A stretch of DNA of 64,000 bases from Oryza sativa Japonica Group (Eukaryota; Streptophyta; Magnoliopsida; Poales; Poaceae). Location: assembly GCF_034140825.1 (NCBI RefSeq), contig NC_089037.1:32790001-32854000 (forward strand), in the 5' to 3' direction. Shown one piece after another: positions 36,254-48,821 of the stretch. The notes under the pieces are model-generated. The model was not told the origin of the DNA. It saw only the letters and a program-made list of their open reading frames with translations, and did no database searches. The position numbers and the translations under genes were made by a program. The number at the start of each line of letters is the position of its first letter. The stretch's first letter is position 1.

Positions 36254-38608
36254 ATGACAGAGTTCAAGGTTGGGAGCCTTGATGCCCGAGCAACAAAGAT
36301 CAGAAATGTCCCCATTGCTGTAACACCAGAAGGATTCTGGTGCTGCCCGTCGCAGGCCGTGCTCCAAAAGACAATGAAGAACCAAAATCAGCAGGCAAAG
36401 CCTAAAGGGGGTGCATCTCCTCTTGCATCAAAGGCCTCTTCGGTTCAGAGGGCGCCTACCATTTCATCAGAGAGAAGAGCGCATTCAACTCCGACAAGGT
36501 CTAGAATCAATTCGGATGAACAGAAGTGCGCGCCAGCGGAAAATTCAACACCCAATCCACCGAAGGTAGCGAATGATAGACCACAGAAGCAGCATAAGAT
36601 ATCTGTTGGATTTGGTCAACTTGAGATGAGTGATCTCAAGGTTGTGTTGTATGGCAAGGATGGTGTTGCTGTAAAGATGAGTGTTCACAGGAACATCCTT
36701 GCAGAAAATAGTACCTGGTTTGCTGATAAGCTCTCAAGACAATCCCCAATGTCAAGCATGGAGGTGCCTGATTGTGAGGATGTGGAGATCTATGTTGAGA
36801 CAGTTGGATTGATGTACTGCAATGATGCCAAGCAGAGGCTTATCAAGCAAAGTGTTCCACGCGTTCTTCGGATCTTGAAGGTTTGCTGCAGTTAAATATT
36901 GGTTCTGTTTATTTTCTCAGTTTACTGAAAATCCATATAGTCATCAATTTTCCTTTTTCAACTCTCTAAGCTAATATGCAAAATGAAAAGGGGGTACGGT
37001 CCCAACTTTTACCATTCTGTCAGAATTTAATTTTACTTATCATCTAGCTTACTACAGTATTAGTCATATATCAAAATAGCCTTCCCTGTATTACAACTTT
37101 TGAAATTTCTACAAGCTTTTTGATATACAATCTACTTAAGTTGTCGTTAATGTCAGTCTTTTATGTCTATCCAACAGAAATATTCCCTAGAAGCTATTGT
37201 TATTTACTACCACTTGTAATTAATAATCTTTAATGTAAAAAAGAAGCATTGCATGTATTATATGCATGTCTGTTTCATGTTGTTACATCAAAGGGATATG
37301 GTCTTTTATGTCTTCTATACCCATATACTTCAATATGTCACTTAATAACTACAAGTTGACAAACTCTGAATAGAGCCCACAACTGATAAATATATCTTGC
37401 CATACCAGTTGGTGGGGGGTTGGAACAAAATCAAGCCAGGCAGGCTGCCATGCATTATTGTGTCAGTGCTTTATGGAGCAATTGTAAGGAAAAATTTTCC
37501 ACAGATCAGGCCCACAGCATCCATGGGCCTTGGTCATCCCTCACCAATAAGACATCTCAATTAGGAGTTAGGACCAACCAATGTTGAAACTTTAGAAGAA
37601 ATGCGCCTTTTGTTCTATACATTAGTTTGGTTGTTCCCTGTATAATGTTGAATTTATGATGTACAGGTTGCAGAATTATTAGGTTTCCAAGCATGTGTTT
37701 TGTCTTGCTTAGAGTACTTGGAAGCCGTCCCTTGGGTCGGGGAAGAAGAGGAGAATGTGGTATCATCTGTTCAGCATCTGCAAAGTGGGAATTATGGTGT
37801 TAGCCCAATACTGAAGAGGGTATGCTCTGACCTAACAAGCCCACCAAATGACACATTTGTGCATATCATAGAATTAGTCTTGAAGAGCGGCGAGGATAGA
37901 GGGCGCCGCGAAATGAAATCCCTGGTGCTGAAGCTTCTGAAGGAGAATAGCAGCTGTACCAGTACATCTGTGGATATCTATGCTGAGACTCTCTACAGCT
38001 CTTGCCAGAATTGCCTGGAATCCTTGTTGACCTTGTTTCGACAAGCGACTGCCGACGATTTTGCTGAGCAATCCTTAGACCTTAAAGAGCCAGTTTTTCG
38101 ACAAATTGCTCTAGAAGCAGATAATCTCCTTTGGTTAACTGAGATTTTGGCCGACAGGAATGCTGCTGGTGAGTTTGCAGTCATGTGGTCTAACCAGGGT
38201 GAGTTGGCTGAGCTTCACTCCAAGTTACCAACCAAGTCGCGCCATCTTGTCAGCTGCGTCACAGCAAGGCTCTTTGTGGCAATTGGGAAAGGAGACATGC
38301 TCCCTTCAAAGGACACAAGGAAGCTTCTCTTGGATGTCTGGCTGCAGCCTCTCATGGATGACTACAACTGGTTACAGCATGGCTGCAGGTCATTTGACCG
38401 CAAAGTTGTCGAGGAAGGGATCGGGCGTACTATCTTGACACTCCCGCTCGAGGATCAGCAGACGATATTGCTTTCATGGCTCGGGAGCTTCTTGAAGGTT
38501 GGGGATAGCTGCCCCAATCTGCAGAAGGCCTTTGAGGTGTGGTGGAAGAGGACTTTCGTGCGGCCTTATGTTGAACAAGGGAATCAATCTCAGCCGGGTC
38601 GGAGTTGA
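36254..38608 (+). CDS. BTB/POZ domain protein (At1g63850-like), 522 aa, 2 coding exons
   Basis: Exons 36254-36880 and 37667-38608, joined in phase 0 (AAG|GTTTGC to TGTACAG|GTT); 1569 bp with stop. Residues 1-115 form a Ser/Lys-rich disordered N-terminus with a GFWCCPSQAVLQKTMK motif. The BTB domain covers about 122-230 (MSDLKVVLYGKDG, SVHRNILAENSTWFADKL, then VAELLGFQACVLSCLEYLEA from exon 2). The C-terminal 280 residues are helical, with LHSKLPTKSRHLVSCVTARL and DVWLQPLMDDYNWL, as in plant BTB proteins related to NPH3 but lacking the full NPH3 domain. BTB proteins of this type are presumed CUL3 ubiquitin-ligase adaptors; the substrate is unknown. The long intron-containing leader and (CT)46 tract may affect expression. 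Confidence 0.88.
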
Positions 38609-39891
38609 GGTCTCAAGTGGTTATAGACTGCAAGAAAAAATTGTCATCTTTTTTCATGTAGAATATCACTGAGAAAGTAGTGGTAATGTCTTACTTTTTA
38701 GATAATGGGTAATGTCTTACTCGGTTTGCTGTTAGGGAGAACCCCAGGAAATGAAAACAAAATGGGGATGTAAATTAGTACTTATCTTGCAAGGCTTGAG
38801 AATATGTGCGCGTTGTGCTTCTGATGCTTCATTTTATCAAATATAAGTGAAGCTCTCTGAATTCTGGTTGCAGAATTTCTTATCTGCTTGTTACTATCAT
38901 GACATCAGTTTGTTGCACTGCAATGAATATTGCAGCATTGTGCAATAGTAGCTTTTTTTTTACTGTAATATGGATTCATGTACAAACTCAATGTTTACAA
39001 TGCAACTGTAAAGATTTCCCTGAGATGTGCCCTCTAAAATTTGAAAGAAAAACAACCTTCATATTTGAATTTTACTTAATTTACAGTTACCCAATCGAAT
39101 TATACTATGTGAAAATAAAGTTGGTACATTTCCTTGTTATGTCGGCATATTGTTATCTGTCATTTCCAGATGATGAAACCATGGTCTCATTGTATTTCAA
39201 ATGGTATTGCATAACCAATCAAAACTCAAAAGGGTGAGCGGAGTGAGTGATTGAAAAAAAAATTGTTATTTGTCTGTCCTATCTATTTGTTGTTTGTCTG
39301 TTCTTTTGTTTTCTTTTTAGCTCACTGGCTATCCTCTAGGAGTTAATACCAATATTTTTGTAACAAATCTAATAAATTTAACTGTGGTGGTTGGCATATT
39401 GAATTTTTTTGGTGTTTTTTTTTTTTGGGGGGGGGGGGGGGAGGAGTGTGTGCAAATTGTCTATTTTAAGAATATATTGGATCTATCCGGCTATATTTTA
39501 GAATATTTCAGTGTTTTTGGATAATAAGAAAAGGGTGCACGATCTCGACGATTTATTCCTGAACAAATACAGGTGAAGCCAAGAAATCAACTGTAACTGT
39601 TTCTTTTCTTTTGAAAGAAGGAAATCAACTGTAACTTTACTGATACACTGGATTAAGTGTGTGGCACACCAAACAACTCAAGATGACAACAACAAATTTG
39701 CTCCAGGCAAGCAAAAGAGCTCTGAAGAACTCTTCTGCCCTGTAAACAATCTGCAATGTGTCATCTGGATGCAGCAGACTTATCAACAACCTATAGTAGC
39801 AGTATAATTTTCTCAGGACTCTGAAACTGAAAAACACCTCGCTGAGTCACTCACTCGCTGTAGCAGCTTCAAGCTGAGGCATTCCATGGAC
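38609..39891. other. 3' regions of BTB and CML genes and spacer
   Basis: AT-rich. Holds T12 followed by G15 at 39415-39441. No further gene recognised. Confidence 0.5.
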
Positions 39892-40449
39892 TTAGCTCAT
39901 CATCCTCTGGAACTCATGGAAGTCGAGGCCGCCGTCGCCGTCGACGTCGTAGGCCCTGATCATGGCCTCGCAGTCGGCGACCGACCGCTCGTCACCGAGC
40001 TGCGCGAGCACCCTCTGCAGGCCCCTCGCCGTGATCCGGCCGGCGGACTCGACGGCGTTGAACACCTCGAAGGCGCTCCTCAGGTCCTCTTCTTGGCTGT
40101 CACCTCTCTCCATCAGGGCAACGAATCCGGCGAAGTCGAGCATGTAGCCGGCGGCGGCGCCGCCGCCGCCCGGCGACGGCGCCGGCATCTCGTCGCCCAT
40201 GGACGCGAAGAACGCGCTCAGCTCGGCGCCGGAGATCTTGCCGTCGTTGTCCCTGTCGAAGTGCTGGAAGATCCTGTGCAGCTCGCCCTGCCTTCTCCCC
40301 GACGACGACGAACGGGCGGCGGCGGCGGCGCCGCCGCCGCCGCGTGGGCTCGCCACGTCGGACTGCCCGCAGAGCAGCGGCAGGCCGAGCCTGAAGCTCC
40401 TCTTGCGCGACAGGCGCTTCGCCGGCTTAGGAACACTCGCGTTCGCCAT
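39892..40449 (-). CDS. Calmodulin-like EF-hand protein (CML), 185 aa
   Basis: Single exon, start MANASVPKPAKRLSRKRSFR. A basic, Gly/Ala-rich N-terminus of about 55 residues precedes the EF-hand region. EF1 loop is canonical (residues 65-76, DRDNDGKISGAE), and so is EF4 (168-179, DVDGDGGLDFHE). EF2 (about 86-112) has lost its loop ligands and holds a PSPGGGGAAAG insertion. EF3 (about 131-142, NAVESAGRIT) lacks the acidic ligands. So only two calcium sites are likely, one per lobe, as in several plant CMLs acting as calcium sensors in signalling. No isoprenylation or myristoylation motif is seen. Usual CML length is 150-200. Confidence 0.92.
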   Translation of the reverse strand: MANASVPKPAKRLSRKRSFRLGLPLLCGQSDVASPRGGGGAAAAARSSSSGRRQGELHRIFQHFDRDNDGKISGAELSAFFASMGDEMPAPSPGGGGAAAGYMLDFAGFVALMERGDSQEEDLRSAFEVFNAVESAGRITARGLQRVLAQLGDERSVADCEAMIRAYDVDGDGGLDFHEFQRMMS

Positions 40450-40567
40450 TCAAGAAACCCAAGAAAATGTAGTAGAAAAGCTGTGTGGTCTTGTACACTT
40501 GTCAGCAAATGCCAAATTGCCAATGCAGCTATGGAAGAAGTGAAGAACAGGTGAGGTGTGCTCCTCC

Positions 40568-40574
40568 ATTTATA
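40568..40574 (-). promoter_or_regulatory. TATA box of the CML gene
   Basis: TATAAAT on the minus strand, about 120 bp upstream of the ATG, with a likely start near 40535. Confidence 0.65.
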
Positions 40575-41999
40575 GGTGTTGAGCAATCATCTTTGTGTGT
40601 GTGTTTTGACTTGACTGAATGCCATGATCACAAGGTAGTTAGGGCTGCATCTGCATGGCAACTAACCTTGCACAGTGCCTCAGATACTGTCAGCTTGGCA
40701 TTATCTAACTCCCAACAGACAGTGCCATCACATGCTCATGATCCTCGCGCCGCCGCCCAACGAACAACGATATCTCGGAATCCGTGATTTAGTTATGAGT
40801 TCAAGATTCCGTTGGTTTGAATTAGTGCTAATTTGAGAGAGACCCTTGACCTGACGAGTGAGATTTCAGTCTTTCACTCAAAAAATTCAGTCTTTGCTGG
40901 CTTGCAGGTCTTCAGAAGCTGACAGGGAAGAGTAAACTGAATGCAGTGAAGCAGTGAGTGACTTGTGAAGAATTCAGATTCAGTAGACATTTCAGTTGGT
41001 CAGTGACTTCTCCTTGTATTTCAGAGAAGGGGGGAAGTATCTAAAAATAGGGAAGATCATTCAGTCCTAAATGATTTTCGGTGATCATGTTTTCATCAAA
41101 TGCCCAGATTTGCATATTTCTTTTCAGTGGATATTGAGATCTGAAGAGAGATCATACCACGTTTCGGGGAGCAAGAAATCTGAAATCTTGGTACCACTCA
41201 ATAATGAAGGAGAAAAAAACAATTGCAAAGCTTCCATGTGCCTCTCATGGAAAGCTTACATTAGGAACTGAGAGTGGCACATGTCTGTGTAGCATCACCA
41301 CATGGCAGTAGATGTGACCGGTTAATTAGTTATAGATAAATGACCTACCTGAAACTCATGATTGGGTTCAAGCATCGAAAATGACCGGTTAGAAGAATCT
41401 TTGCTTGTTAGTTTATGTTCATCCTTGATTTGACCGGTATGGAAAATGGTATGTACCAACGTGATCTAGATGGACCTAACAAAACAAGGTACTCCATTGA
41501 TGCTCCAATGTCACCACACCGACCACAGCAATAATGATTCTCGTTGACAATACACCTTCCATTCCTATCTCAATGCAATACTGCCATGGAGGTATTTACA
41601 CACATATCTCAAAAACCAACCAACCAATCAAGCATCTATTGTAATATATAAGTTTGTATGATTTTCTACAAATAGGCTCCCAAAAACAGTTACAAAACCA
41701 GCTCAAGGAGGGTACATCTAGTAATTTGGCACATTGTTCTGTTGTAAATTTGTTATGTAGTTACATTGTCAGTTCAGTTTCTTCTCGGTATATTGTATCA
41801 TGACCGTCTGATAAACAAAATATTGCTGTGTGCCGTTTTGGGTTGTATACAGAGTGGGATCAGTTGAATCATAGCCTATCTTCCACCGAAAAGACGGTAT
41901 AATTTTATGTCCTCGAAGATGATTTGTGAAATCCAGCCTCAACCACAAGTGAACATTTGCAAATTTTTTCGAACAGCCCAATCTCAAAATAAAAATTCC
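40575..41999. other. CML promoter region and spacer to CCS1
   Basis: No gene or clearly bounded repeat was recognised. ACCGGT-type words recur around 41320-41440 without clear structure. Confidence 0.45.
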
Positions 42000-44393
42000 T
42001 TAAGTAGCACTTTGTTTACTATCGATTTTTTTCTCATTGACGCTAATCAATTCTGGCACCTTATCAAGTAATCTGTTCATCTCTTCTGAAAATTCAAGCT
42101 TGGCTCGATTTGTCTTTCCTCCGATGACTACTGTACTTCCGTCTTGCAATGCCCATATCTAGACAGAAATCAAATCGTAAATCTGTAGCAGTTTTACAAT
42201 ACTTATATTTCAAAAATAATCATAGGAAGTGCCATATGCACACACCTGAGAATGTGAAAGATAACTAATGCAGGTCGTTAACATGAGTGCACCAAATCCA
42301 GCATACACAATAGGAATTCCTGGATCAGTCTGATGGCAAGGGAAATAAATACAAGGCACGTTTAATGATATATCAAACATGTACAAAATTTCTGCAAATT
42401 CAAAACAATTTATCAGGAGCACTGACCTTAAGATCGAGACCGGTGCTACCGATGGCATCTTCAATAACTATTTCGTTACCATCTATTTCAATCGGTAGTT
42501 TTGAGCTTGGCCGACGAACCCCCACAAACTTACCCTCTTGATCATACAACACAATAGACTGCAGATCTCGAGCAAGCATCGATCTACAAGCCATCAAGAG
42601 AAGAAGTTAATAGCTTATAGGGAATGTGTCCAGTTTATCATTTAGCTCCAAACAGGGGAAGTGTTAAAACTTACATTCCTTTGACATTGGAAGAACCGGA
42701 GTTTTCAAGTGGCAACAATGTTCCAAATAACTTCTTATCACCATTCAATTTCAAGGGGGCCATGGCCAAATTGAAAGGACCTTCACCATTTTTCTTTACT
42801 TGCAATGCTGAAAATCCCCAATCGGTTTGGTAGATTGTGACCCCACCATACCTCAAGGGGTCGTTCACTTTGATAGTCTTCCTCATGACCTCTTTGCCAT
42901 CAAGGTCGAAAAGTGAAAGATCGCTATAGAATTGTGAAACCTGGAAAGCCAAAAATATTTGCCACATGTAAATCTGACATCACACAAGCATATGAAATGC
43001 TGGGCAAAATTGACTACCTCTCCACTATCATAGTACTCCATGTAGAACCGATTGACATGGACTTCAGTATTAAAAACATCAGGCACAAAAGAGAGAACTC
43101 CTTTAGGTTTCATCACATCTCCGATTACAAAGTTCAACCCTTGGGGTACATCCACCGATCCTTTAAAGCTCCCTGTTGCGCTAAGCGTGGCACCTGCCAT
43201 GATGAAAATCATAGCTATGTGCACACCGATAGGCGCAAACCGACCAGCCAGTCCTTTGAAAGCATACAGAGATGGACCCTTAGTGAATACCTGAAACACA
43301 CATCAAACACACATGATTTAAATGCATATCGGAGCAAATGAAATGCACAGAATGTGACTAAAATCACCTCATATCCATAACCCATCAATATAACTCCTAA
43401 ATCCTGGATGGATGCGCGGGGAAGTGACTCCGCAAATTCTTGCTTCCGGATGCTTCCTGCTGAATGCATGAACGACCATCTGCAAGAAACAATTGATCAG
43501 CGCTTGCAATTATCTACAAGTATAACTCATGTTCTGAATTCTGATCAGACAAACTATCATTATCAAGAAGAGAAAACCTGCACATCAGAAAATGGCCATT
43601 TCTACCTTCTGGCAACCTTGACAATGGGGATTTGAGTGGTGTAAGTGCAGGCCATGAGCGACGCCGCGAGCAGCGCGAGGAGGCCGAGGAACACCGGCGA
43701 GGAGAACATGTGATCGAACCCGGGAGTGAGGATCCACCTCCACGTGATGAACCCGAACACCGGGTTGTCCTCGGGGAACTTCTCGAAGTAGTAGCTCGGC
43801 GCCTCCCCTTGATCAATCACCGTGCCTGCAATTGCAAATCGCAAATTGCAAATTGCAATCACAATCATGAATAAAAAAAAACAGCAATCACATACTGGCA
43901 AATGGGCAATCCATTCCGGAGAAGCTAAGCTAGCGAATTCGAAGTAGTATCAAATAAGCAGCGAATCACCTAAGGCCATGAGCGCGGCAATGGCGAACAT
44001 CTCGGAGATGGCGAGCGGGAGGTTGGAGAGCAGCGACAGCGTCCTCTTCGTCAACCTCCTAACCAACCCCAACGCGGCGTTCTCCTTCCTCCTCGCCACC
44101 TTCCCCTCCCCCTCCCCCTCCCCCTCCCCCTCCCCGCCGCCGCCGCCGCCCCGCTGCGAGACCGGTGGCGCGGCGTCGAAGAACACGACCTGCTTCTTGG
44201 CCTTGCCGGTTCCAGCAGGTATGGCCTCGCGCTTCACCCCACCGCCACCGCCACCGCCGCCCGTCCTCCGCGCGTCGCAGGAGACATGGACCCGCCTGCG
44301 CGGCGGCGCGGCGGCGGGGAGGGGGAGGCGGGGACGGTGGTGGGACCTGGAGGCGGTGGGGTTGAGGAGCAAGTAGCAGGTCGGGGAAGGCAT
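42000..44393 (-). CDS. CCS1: CCS1, cytochrome c biogenesis protein, chloroplastic (ResB family), 564 aa, 8 exons
   Basis: Exons 44393-43970, 43825-43606, 43479-43368, 43290-43018, 42940-42675, 42583-42427, 42329-42246, 42158-42000; all GT/AG, phase kept, 1695 bp with stop. CCS1 works with plastid-encoded CcsA in the thylakoid membrane to carry heme to apocytochromes f and c6 in system II. Residues 1 to about 80 form a Gly/Arg/Glu-rich transit peptide, including a (GE)n run. ResB features follow: [52 protein letters not shown] with the conserved His, [12 protein letters not shown], and the last membrane segment [23 protein letters not shown]. The C-terminal stromal tail ends SKQSAT. An alternative in-frame Met at 44564 would add 57 residues; MPSPTCYLL is preferred. 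Confidence 0.95.
44104..44135 (-). repeat. (CCCCTC)n hexamer in CCS1 exon 1
   Basis: About five units encode a Gly-Glu alternation in the transit peptide region. Length change in whole units keeps the frame. Confidence 0.85.
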
Positions 44394-46719
44394 GGCGGGG
44401 TGGAGGAGGGAGTGACGACGACGACGAGGAGGCGCATCCGCATCGCGTCCGTTGGCTCCCCCGCGCCCGCGCGAAAAATAGGGCGGTTGATGTGGATAAG
44501 GCGCGCGTCGGGTCGTACGTGGAGCGGCGAAGACGAAGGCGTATGGGAGGAAATTATCTTGCAACTGGGCCGGATATTTCGAGGGATTAACTAAGGGCCC
44601 ATGATGTGAACAACGACGGCCCTGGATAGATGGGCCGGTTGCAAGGGTCCAGTCTTCATTTCATGGTCTGACTAGTATTTCTTGCCAGTGGCAGAGGACG
44701 GAAAAAATAGTAGGTGTGGCCCATGGACTAGCGCGAGAATTCGAGCAGAACAAGAAGTAAGGGGAAAAAAACAATCTCAATGCCCGATATTATATGACGC
44801 AACATTATCCCATCATGACACAATCTCAAGCATGGCAACAAGCACTAGTCCAAAGTTCACAATTTATCATCCATTTGCCAAAATTGTAAATAGAATAGGC
44901 ATTCAAAAATACCTCAAGATTCCAGCGTTCAGTAACACATATAGGAACAAGTGAGGATAGTAGATAAACATGTAGAAACTGCAAAACAAATAGCAAAAAA
45001 TAAAGATTGATTAGTATATTATATACTTGAGATTGATAAGGTAAACAGCTATGAGTGGAATAAAATGTAAAAGCATACCAAACATAAAATATTTAATTGC
45101 TTCTAGGTCTAGGAGATTTAGGCAATTGCATTTGCCTAGTTTTCTTTTTATGAAATGCTTTTTTGATTTTTTGAAAATCAAGTCCTTTGAATATATCTCT
45201 CTCAATGTTCTGAAATTGTCAAAAATTCAAGAATATGTACCTCTTTTGTGAAGCCAATGCCTTTCCTTTTCTCTTTCTATCCATTTTGTGTTGATTTCTT
45301 CAGTTGAATCCTTCTCTTTCTTTTGTTGTTTGCTCGGCCTGCCTGCAGCCTGCCTCTGCCTGGCACCGCCCCGCCGCACCCACCCTGCCGCCTGCGGGCT
45401 ACCGGCGGCCGTTAGCCCGCTCCCCTCCTCGAGGCCGCCCTGCGCGGCAGCGCCGCCGCCACACCGCACGGCTGCCGGCTGCCGCTTCCCTCCGCGACCG
45501 CGAGCAAGCCCGCCGCGCCGCCGCACGCCGGCGCGCCCGCTCCCCTCAGCGCCGTGACGCCGTTGAATTTCACCGATTTGACTAGGTGCTCGGATTGGAG
45601 AATTGGGGAAATAGGGATTAGGGTTTCAAGGTCATGGTCCCACTCCCATTTACACAAAAACAAGTCCAATGGGCCTAATTGGGGTGGGGGGGGGGGGGGG
45701 TTGGGTAGGTGGGAGGAACAAGCTATGGTGAGTGCCACACCTTGCCCTACCGAGCCCTCCGCCCCTGTTTCTTGCCTTTCTTCTTACGAAAAGAGTATTT
45801 CTTCGCATATGTGTCTGCGTATAATGAAAATGGGAAAATGTGTAACTCTTTTTATATTATACGCAGTCACATACGCGAGCGTACACCACTACATAAGTAA
45901 CACCACATTCACACCCCTGTGAATACGCTCCTAACATATACTCAGAGGGATATAAAAACCTGCGGTACATCTCTAATCTCACTAATTACATGTTAGAATC
46001 ACACCTACATGTGCGCAATATTTGTAGGCATCAATATTAAAATCCTGGTGGGTGAAGTCATGCATACAGAACTACACCATCCCATTAATTATACTTTTCC
46101 CGAGAAAAGGTGTAACTTGGCTCTCATTTCTTTTCGATCAATTTGGTCACCACAAGTTTTGGGGAAAGTTTAGCCACTAGGAAGTGTGTGATTCTGTCCA
46201 TTTCAAAAGGTGTACCCCCCTTGATGGAATGAGTTGGACATCGTCATGACCGAACAATACAAAACCTTATTATATTTCGAATTTTGAACAGGTATTAGGT
46301 GAGTCAGTGTTATAAAAAAAATTGTAAATGGAACTAGCGCATCCGTGTGAGCGACGGGGGCTTATGCATGGTGTTCTTCCGTCTGAATTGATCGGAAGAA
46401 AAACTGTCTCCAGCAGAAACGTCCAGTATTATCGAGAAAGTCAAGAAATCCCCTCCTGTCAATCCGATCGAGCTACGGAAGCACATAAACACGGCCGTCT
46501 CTGTCATCGTACCAGTCACCAGTCCACGCCGGTTCAACAGTTAATGACGCTCCCGTCAGCTGAAAGGTGCCTGCGCCCCTGCAAATCATTCAGCTGCTGC
46601 TGCATCCTGTCGATCTCACGCTTCGTTGAACCAACCGACAGCACGGCGGTGACTCACCCCGGCGACTCCGCCGTCATCCAGAACCAAAAAAAGCCGTCCT
46701 ACGCAGTTTTACGTGCTAC
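44394..46719. other. CCS1 promoter and spacer
   Basis: CCS1 leader to about 44560, then AT-rich DNA. 45330-45560 is a GC-rich island open in several frames, probably low-complexity. A G15 run lies at 45686-45700. No gene recognised. Confidence 0.45.
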
Positions 46720-46957
46720 TACTACCGTCCCAAAATAAGTGTAGTTTTAGCACTATTCATATTTAACGTTTGACCGTTTGTCTTATTTAAAAAAAAATTA
46801 TAATTAGTATTTTTATTGTTATTATATGATAAAACATAAATAGTACTTTATTTGTGACTAATTTTTTTAATATTTTTTATAAATTTTTCAAATAAGACGG
46901 ATAGTAAAAACGCTAAATACGGATATTTATAGATACACTTATTTTAGAACGGAAGTA
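46720..46957. mobile_element. Stowaway-like MITE with worn ends (about 238 bp)
   Basis: Left CTACTACCGTCCCAAAATAA and inverted right TACTTCCGTTCTAAAATAAG; inner arms TTGACCGTTTGTCTTAT and ATAAGACGGATAGTAAA pair. Exact ends are uncertain. Confidence 0.75.
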
Positions 46958-47925
46958 AGTACTAAAATTGCACGTATCGAATTCAAACCGAACCTCTGAT
47001 CGCATCGAAGCTTCCATTGCCACGTTGTGTCTTTGGACTGCAGAGACGTGCTCCTACGCGGCTCTTGGGGCTGGAACCCGCGCCGCCGGTTTCGAGCGTC
47101 GTCGGGCGGGCGTTCGCTCACCGCGGCTCCGTCGCCACCGGCGGCGCGCGGCACTCGCGCGCGTTTGCCCAACTGAATCAACTGAAGTGATGAGTTTTCT
47201 ATTCCAAAATACTATATGACGTGGTAGATTTTCCTACAGCGTTTAATTATTTATCTTATTAAATATTATTTATTTTGTTATCACTTGTAGCACAATATTA
47301 TTTTATGATTTTGAAATGAAGGTACGTACGGCATCGAGTAGTTTCTTCAAATTTCCTTGTCGAGGCTGATGGATAGGTTTGCTGCCTGCCAAGATTTAAA
47401 CAAGCAAGCAGGAATCCCGTTTTCTAACAAAAAAAGCGAGATTGGTAGTATTTCTATATTTTACTACCAGTTGGCGCACCACGCAGGATGAAAATATTTG
47501 TAAAAGGCGACGGCCCGCTCCAGCGGTCCAGCCATGATAGCAACTCCTCTACTGCACAGTAGTGCGATGAAACTGATGATGATTTGTGTGTACTAATTCC
47601 ACTGAAACTTTCAAGGCTAGCAGTAACAACAACTGTAAAACCAATCAGCAACCCAATCCAACCTTCCTCCGTCCGACCAGGGCATGTAAAATTCTGTCAC
47701 GAACTGTGTACCGGATGCCACGTCACACAGTTGTCTCTGACTCTGTGACTCACGCGCCGCCATCTAGAAGGATAACAGGAGCACGAGAGTGAGTGGTGGG
47801 CGCGCGCGCGCACACAGGTCTTTCTCAATTCTCCCCTTTCCTACGCAGTTTTCGCCCACCGCCGCCGACGCCCCTCCCGTCCCGTCTCCTCTTCTCTTCT
47901 TCCGCACCCACCGTTGTTTTGACCC
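46958..47925. other. Spacer with no recognised gene
   Basis: A short GC-rich patch at 47060-47165 and nothing else recognised. Confidence 0.4.
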
Positions 47926-48215
47926 TGTTTTCACAAAACAAAAATTTTTTCACTCATCACATTAAATGTTTAGACATATACATAGAATATTAAATGTGAA
48001 AAAAAATCAATTACATAATTTACGTGTAAATTACGAAACGAATCTTTTAAGCTTAATTGCGTCATGATTTGACAATGTGACGTTACAATAAACATTTGCT
48101 AATAACATATTAATTAGGTTTAATAAATTCATCTCGCAGTTACCTGGCAGAATCTATGATTTATTTTGTTATTAAACTACGTTTAATATTTTAAATGTGT
48201 ATCCGTATATCCGAT
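47926..48215. repeat. Degraded dispersed grass repeat
   Basis: The sequence around TGTTTAGACATATACATAG, ACGAATCTTTTAAGCTTAAT, and TTAATTAGGTTTAATAAATT contains inverted phrases (ACGAATCTTTTAAGC against TTTAATAAATTCATCTCGC). It is like a common rice MITE-type repeat with AGACGAATC/GATTCGTCT arms. Family name not assigned; it sits directly upstream of the gene at 48354. Confidence 0.5.
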
Positions 48216-48261
48216 GTAACACAAAATCCAAATTTTTTCCCCATCCATAAACAAGGCCATT

Positions 48262-48268
48262 GTATAAG
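48262..48268 (+). promoter_or_regulatory. TATA box of the gene at 48354
   Basis: GTATAAG about 90 bp upstream of the ATG. Confidence 0.55.
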
Positions 48269-48353
48269 AGGCAGCCCTACCCTCCACCGGTGAGAGCTCC
48301 ACGTCTCCAACCAAATTCCATCGTCTTCAACCCAACCCAACCCAAACACCACC

Positions 48354-48821
48354 ATGAGCAGGGGGAGGAGCAGGCTGAGCTGGCTGTGGAGGGCGCCGGC
48401 GAGGGCGCTGGGGAGGGCGCGGGACATGTACGTGCGGGGGATGACGGGGTGCGCGCGCTGCGTGCCGGCGGACGCCGCGTTCGGCTACCCGGTGTTCGTG
48501 CCGTCCTCCGCCGCCGCCTCGATGAGGAGCAACAGCTTCGGGTCGGACTCGCGGTTCGGCGGCGGCGCCGACGACGACCTCCGGGAGCTGATCCGCGCGG
48601 CGTCGCAGAGGCGCGCCGCGGAGCAGGAGCGGGAGGCGCGGGCCGTGGCCAGGAGCCAGAGCATGGCGTCGGGGATCTCCATGGCGCGGATCGACGAGGA
48701 CGCGCCGTGCGAGGAGTTCGGCGACGCCGGCGTGATGCACTACCCCAGGAGCCAGAGCTGCGTCGGCGGCGTCGGCGGGAGGATCGCTCACTGTCACAGG
48801 AAGGTGGCGGCCTTGGCCTGA
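48354..48821 (+). CDS. Small plant protein of unknown function, 155 aa
   Basis: Single GC-rich exon with a TATA box and good start context (CACCACCATGAGC). The N-terminus MSRGRSRLSWLWRAPARALG is basic and amphipathic, then RARDMYVRGMTGCARC (two Cys three apart), then PADAAFGYPVF. The middle (residues 72-105) is a charged helix (DDDLRELIRAASQRRAAEQE). RSQS occurs twice (100-103, 132-135), a likely phosphorylation motif. No membrane segment; not a transit peptide by eye. I recognise the general look of a plant-specific family with conserved SWLWRAPARAL and Ser-rich ends, but cannot name a function. Confidence 0.8.
   Translation: MSRGRSRLSWLWRAPARALGRARDMYVRGMTGCARCVPADAAFGYPVFVPSSAAASMRSNSFGSDSRFGGGADDDLRELIRAASQRRAAEQEREARAVARSQSMASGISMARIDEDAPCEEFGDAGVMHYPRSQSCVGGVGGRIAHCHRKVAALA

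Noticed and set aside
46328-46738. 136-codon plus-strand frame
   Set aside because: It ends inside a Stowaway-like MITE and has no recognisable domain.
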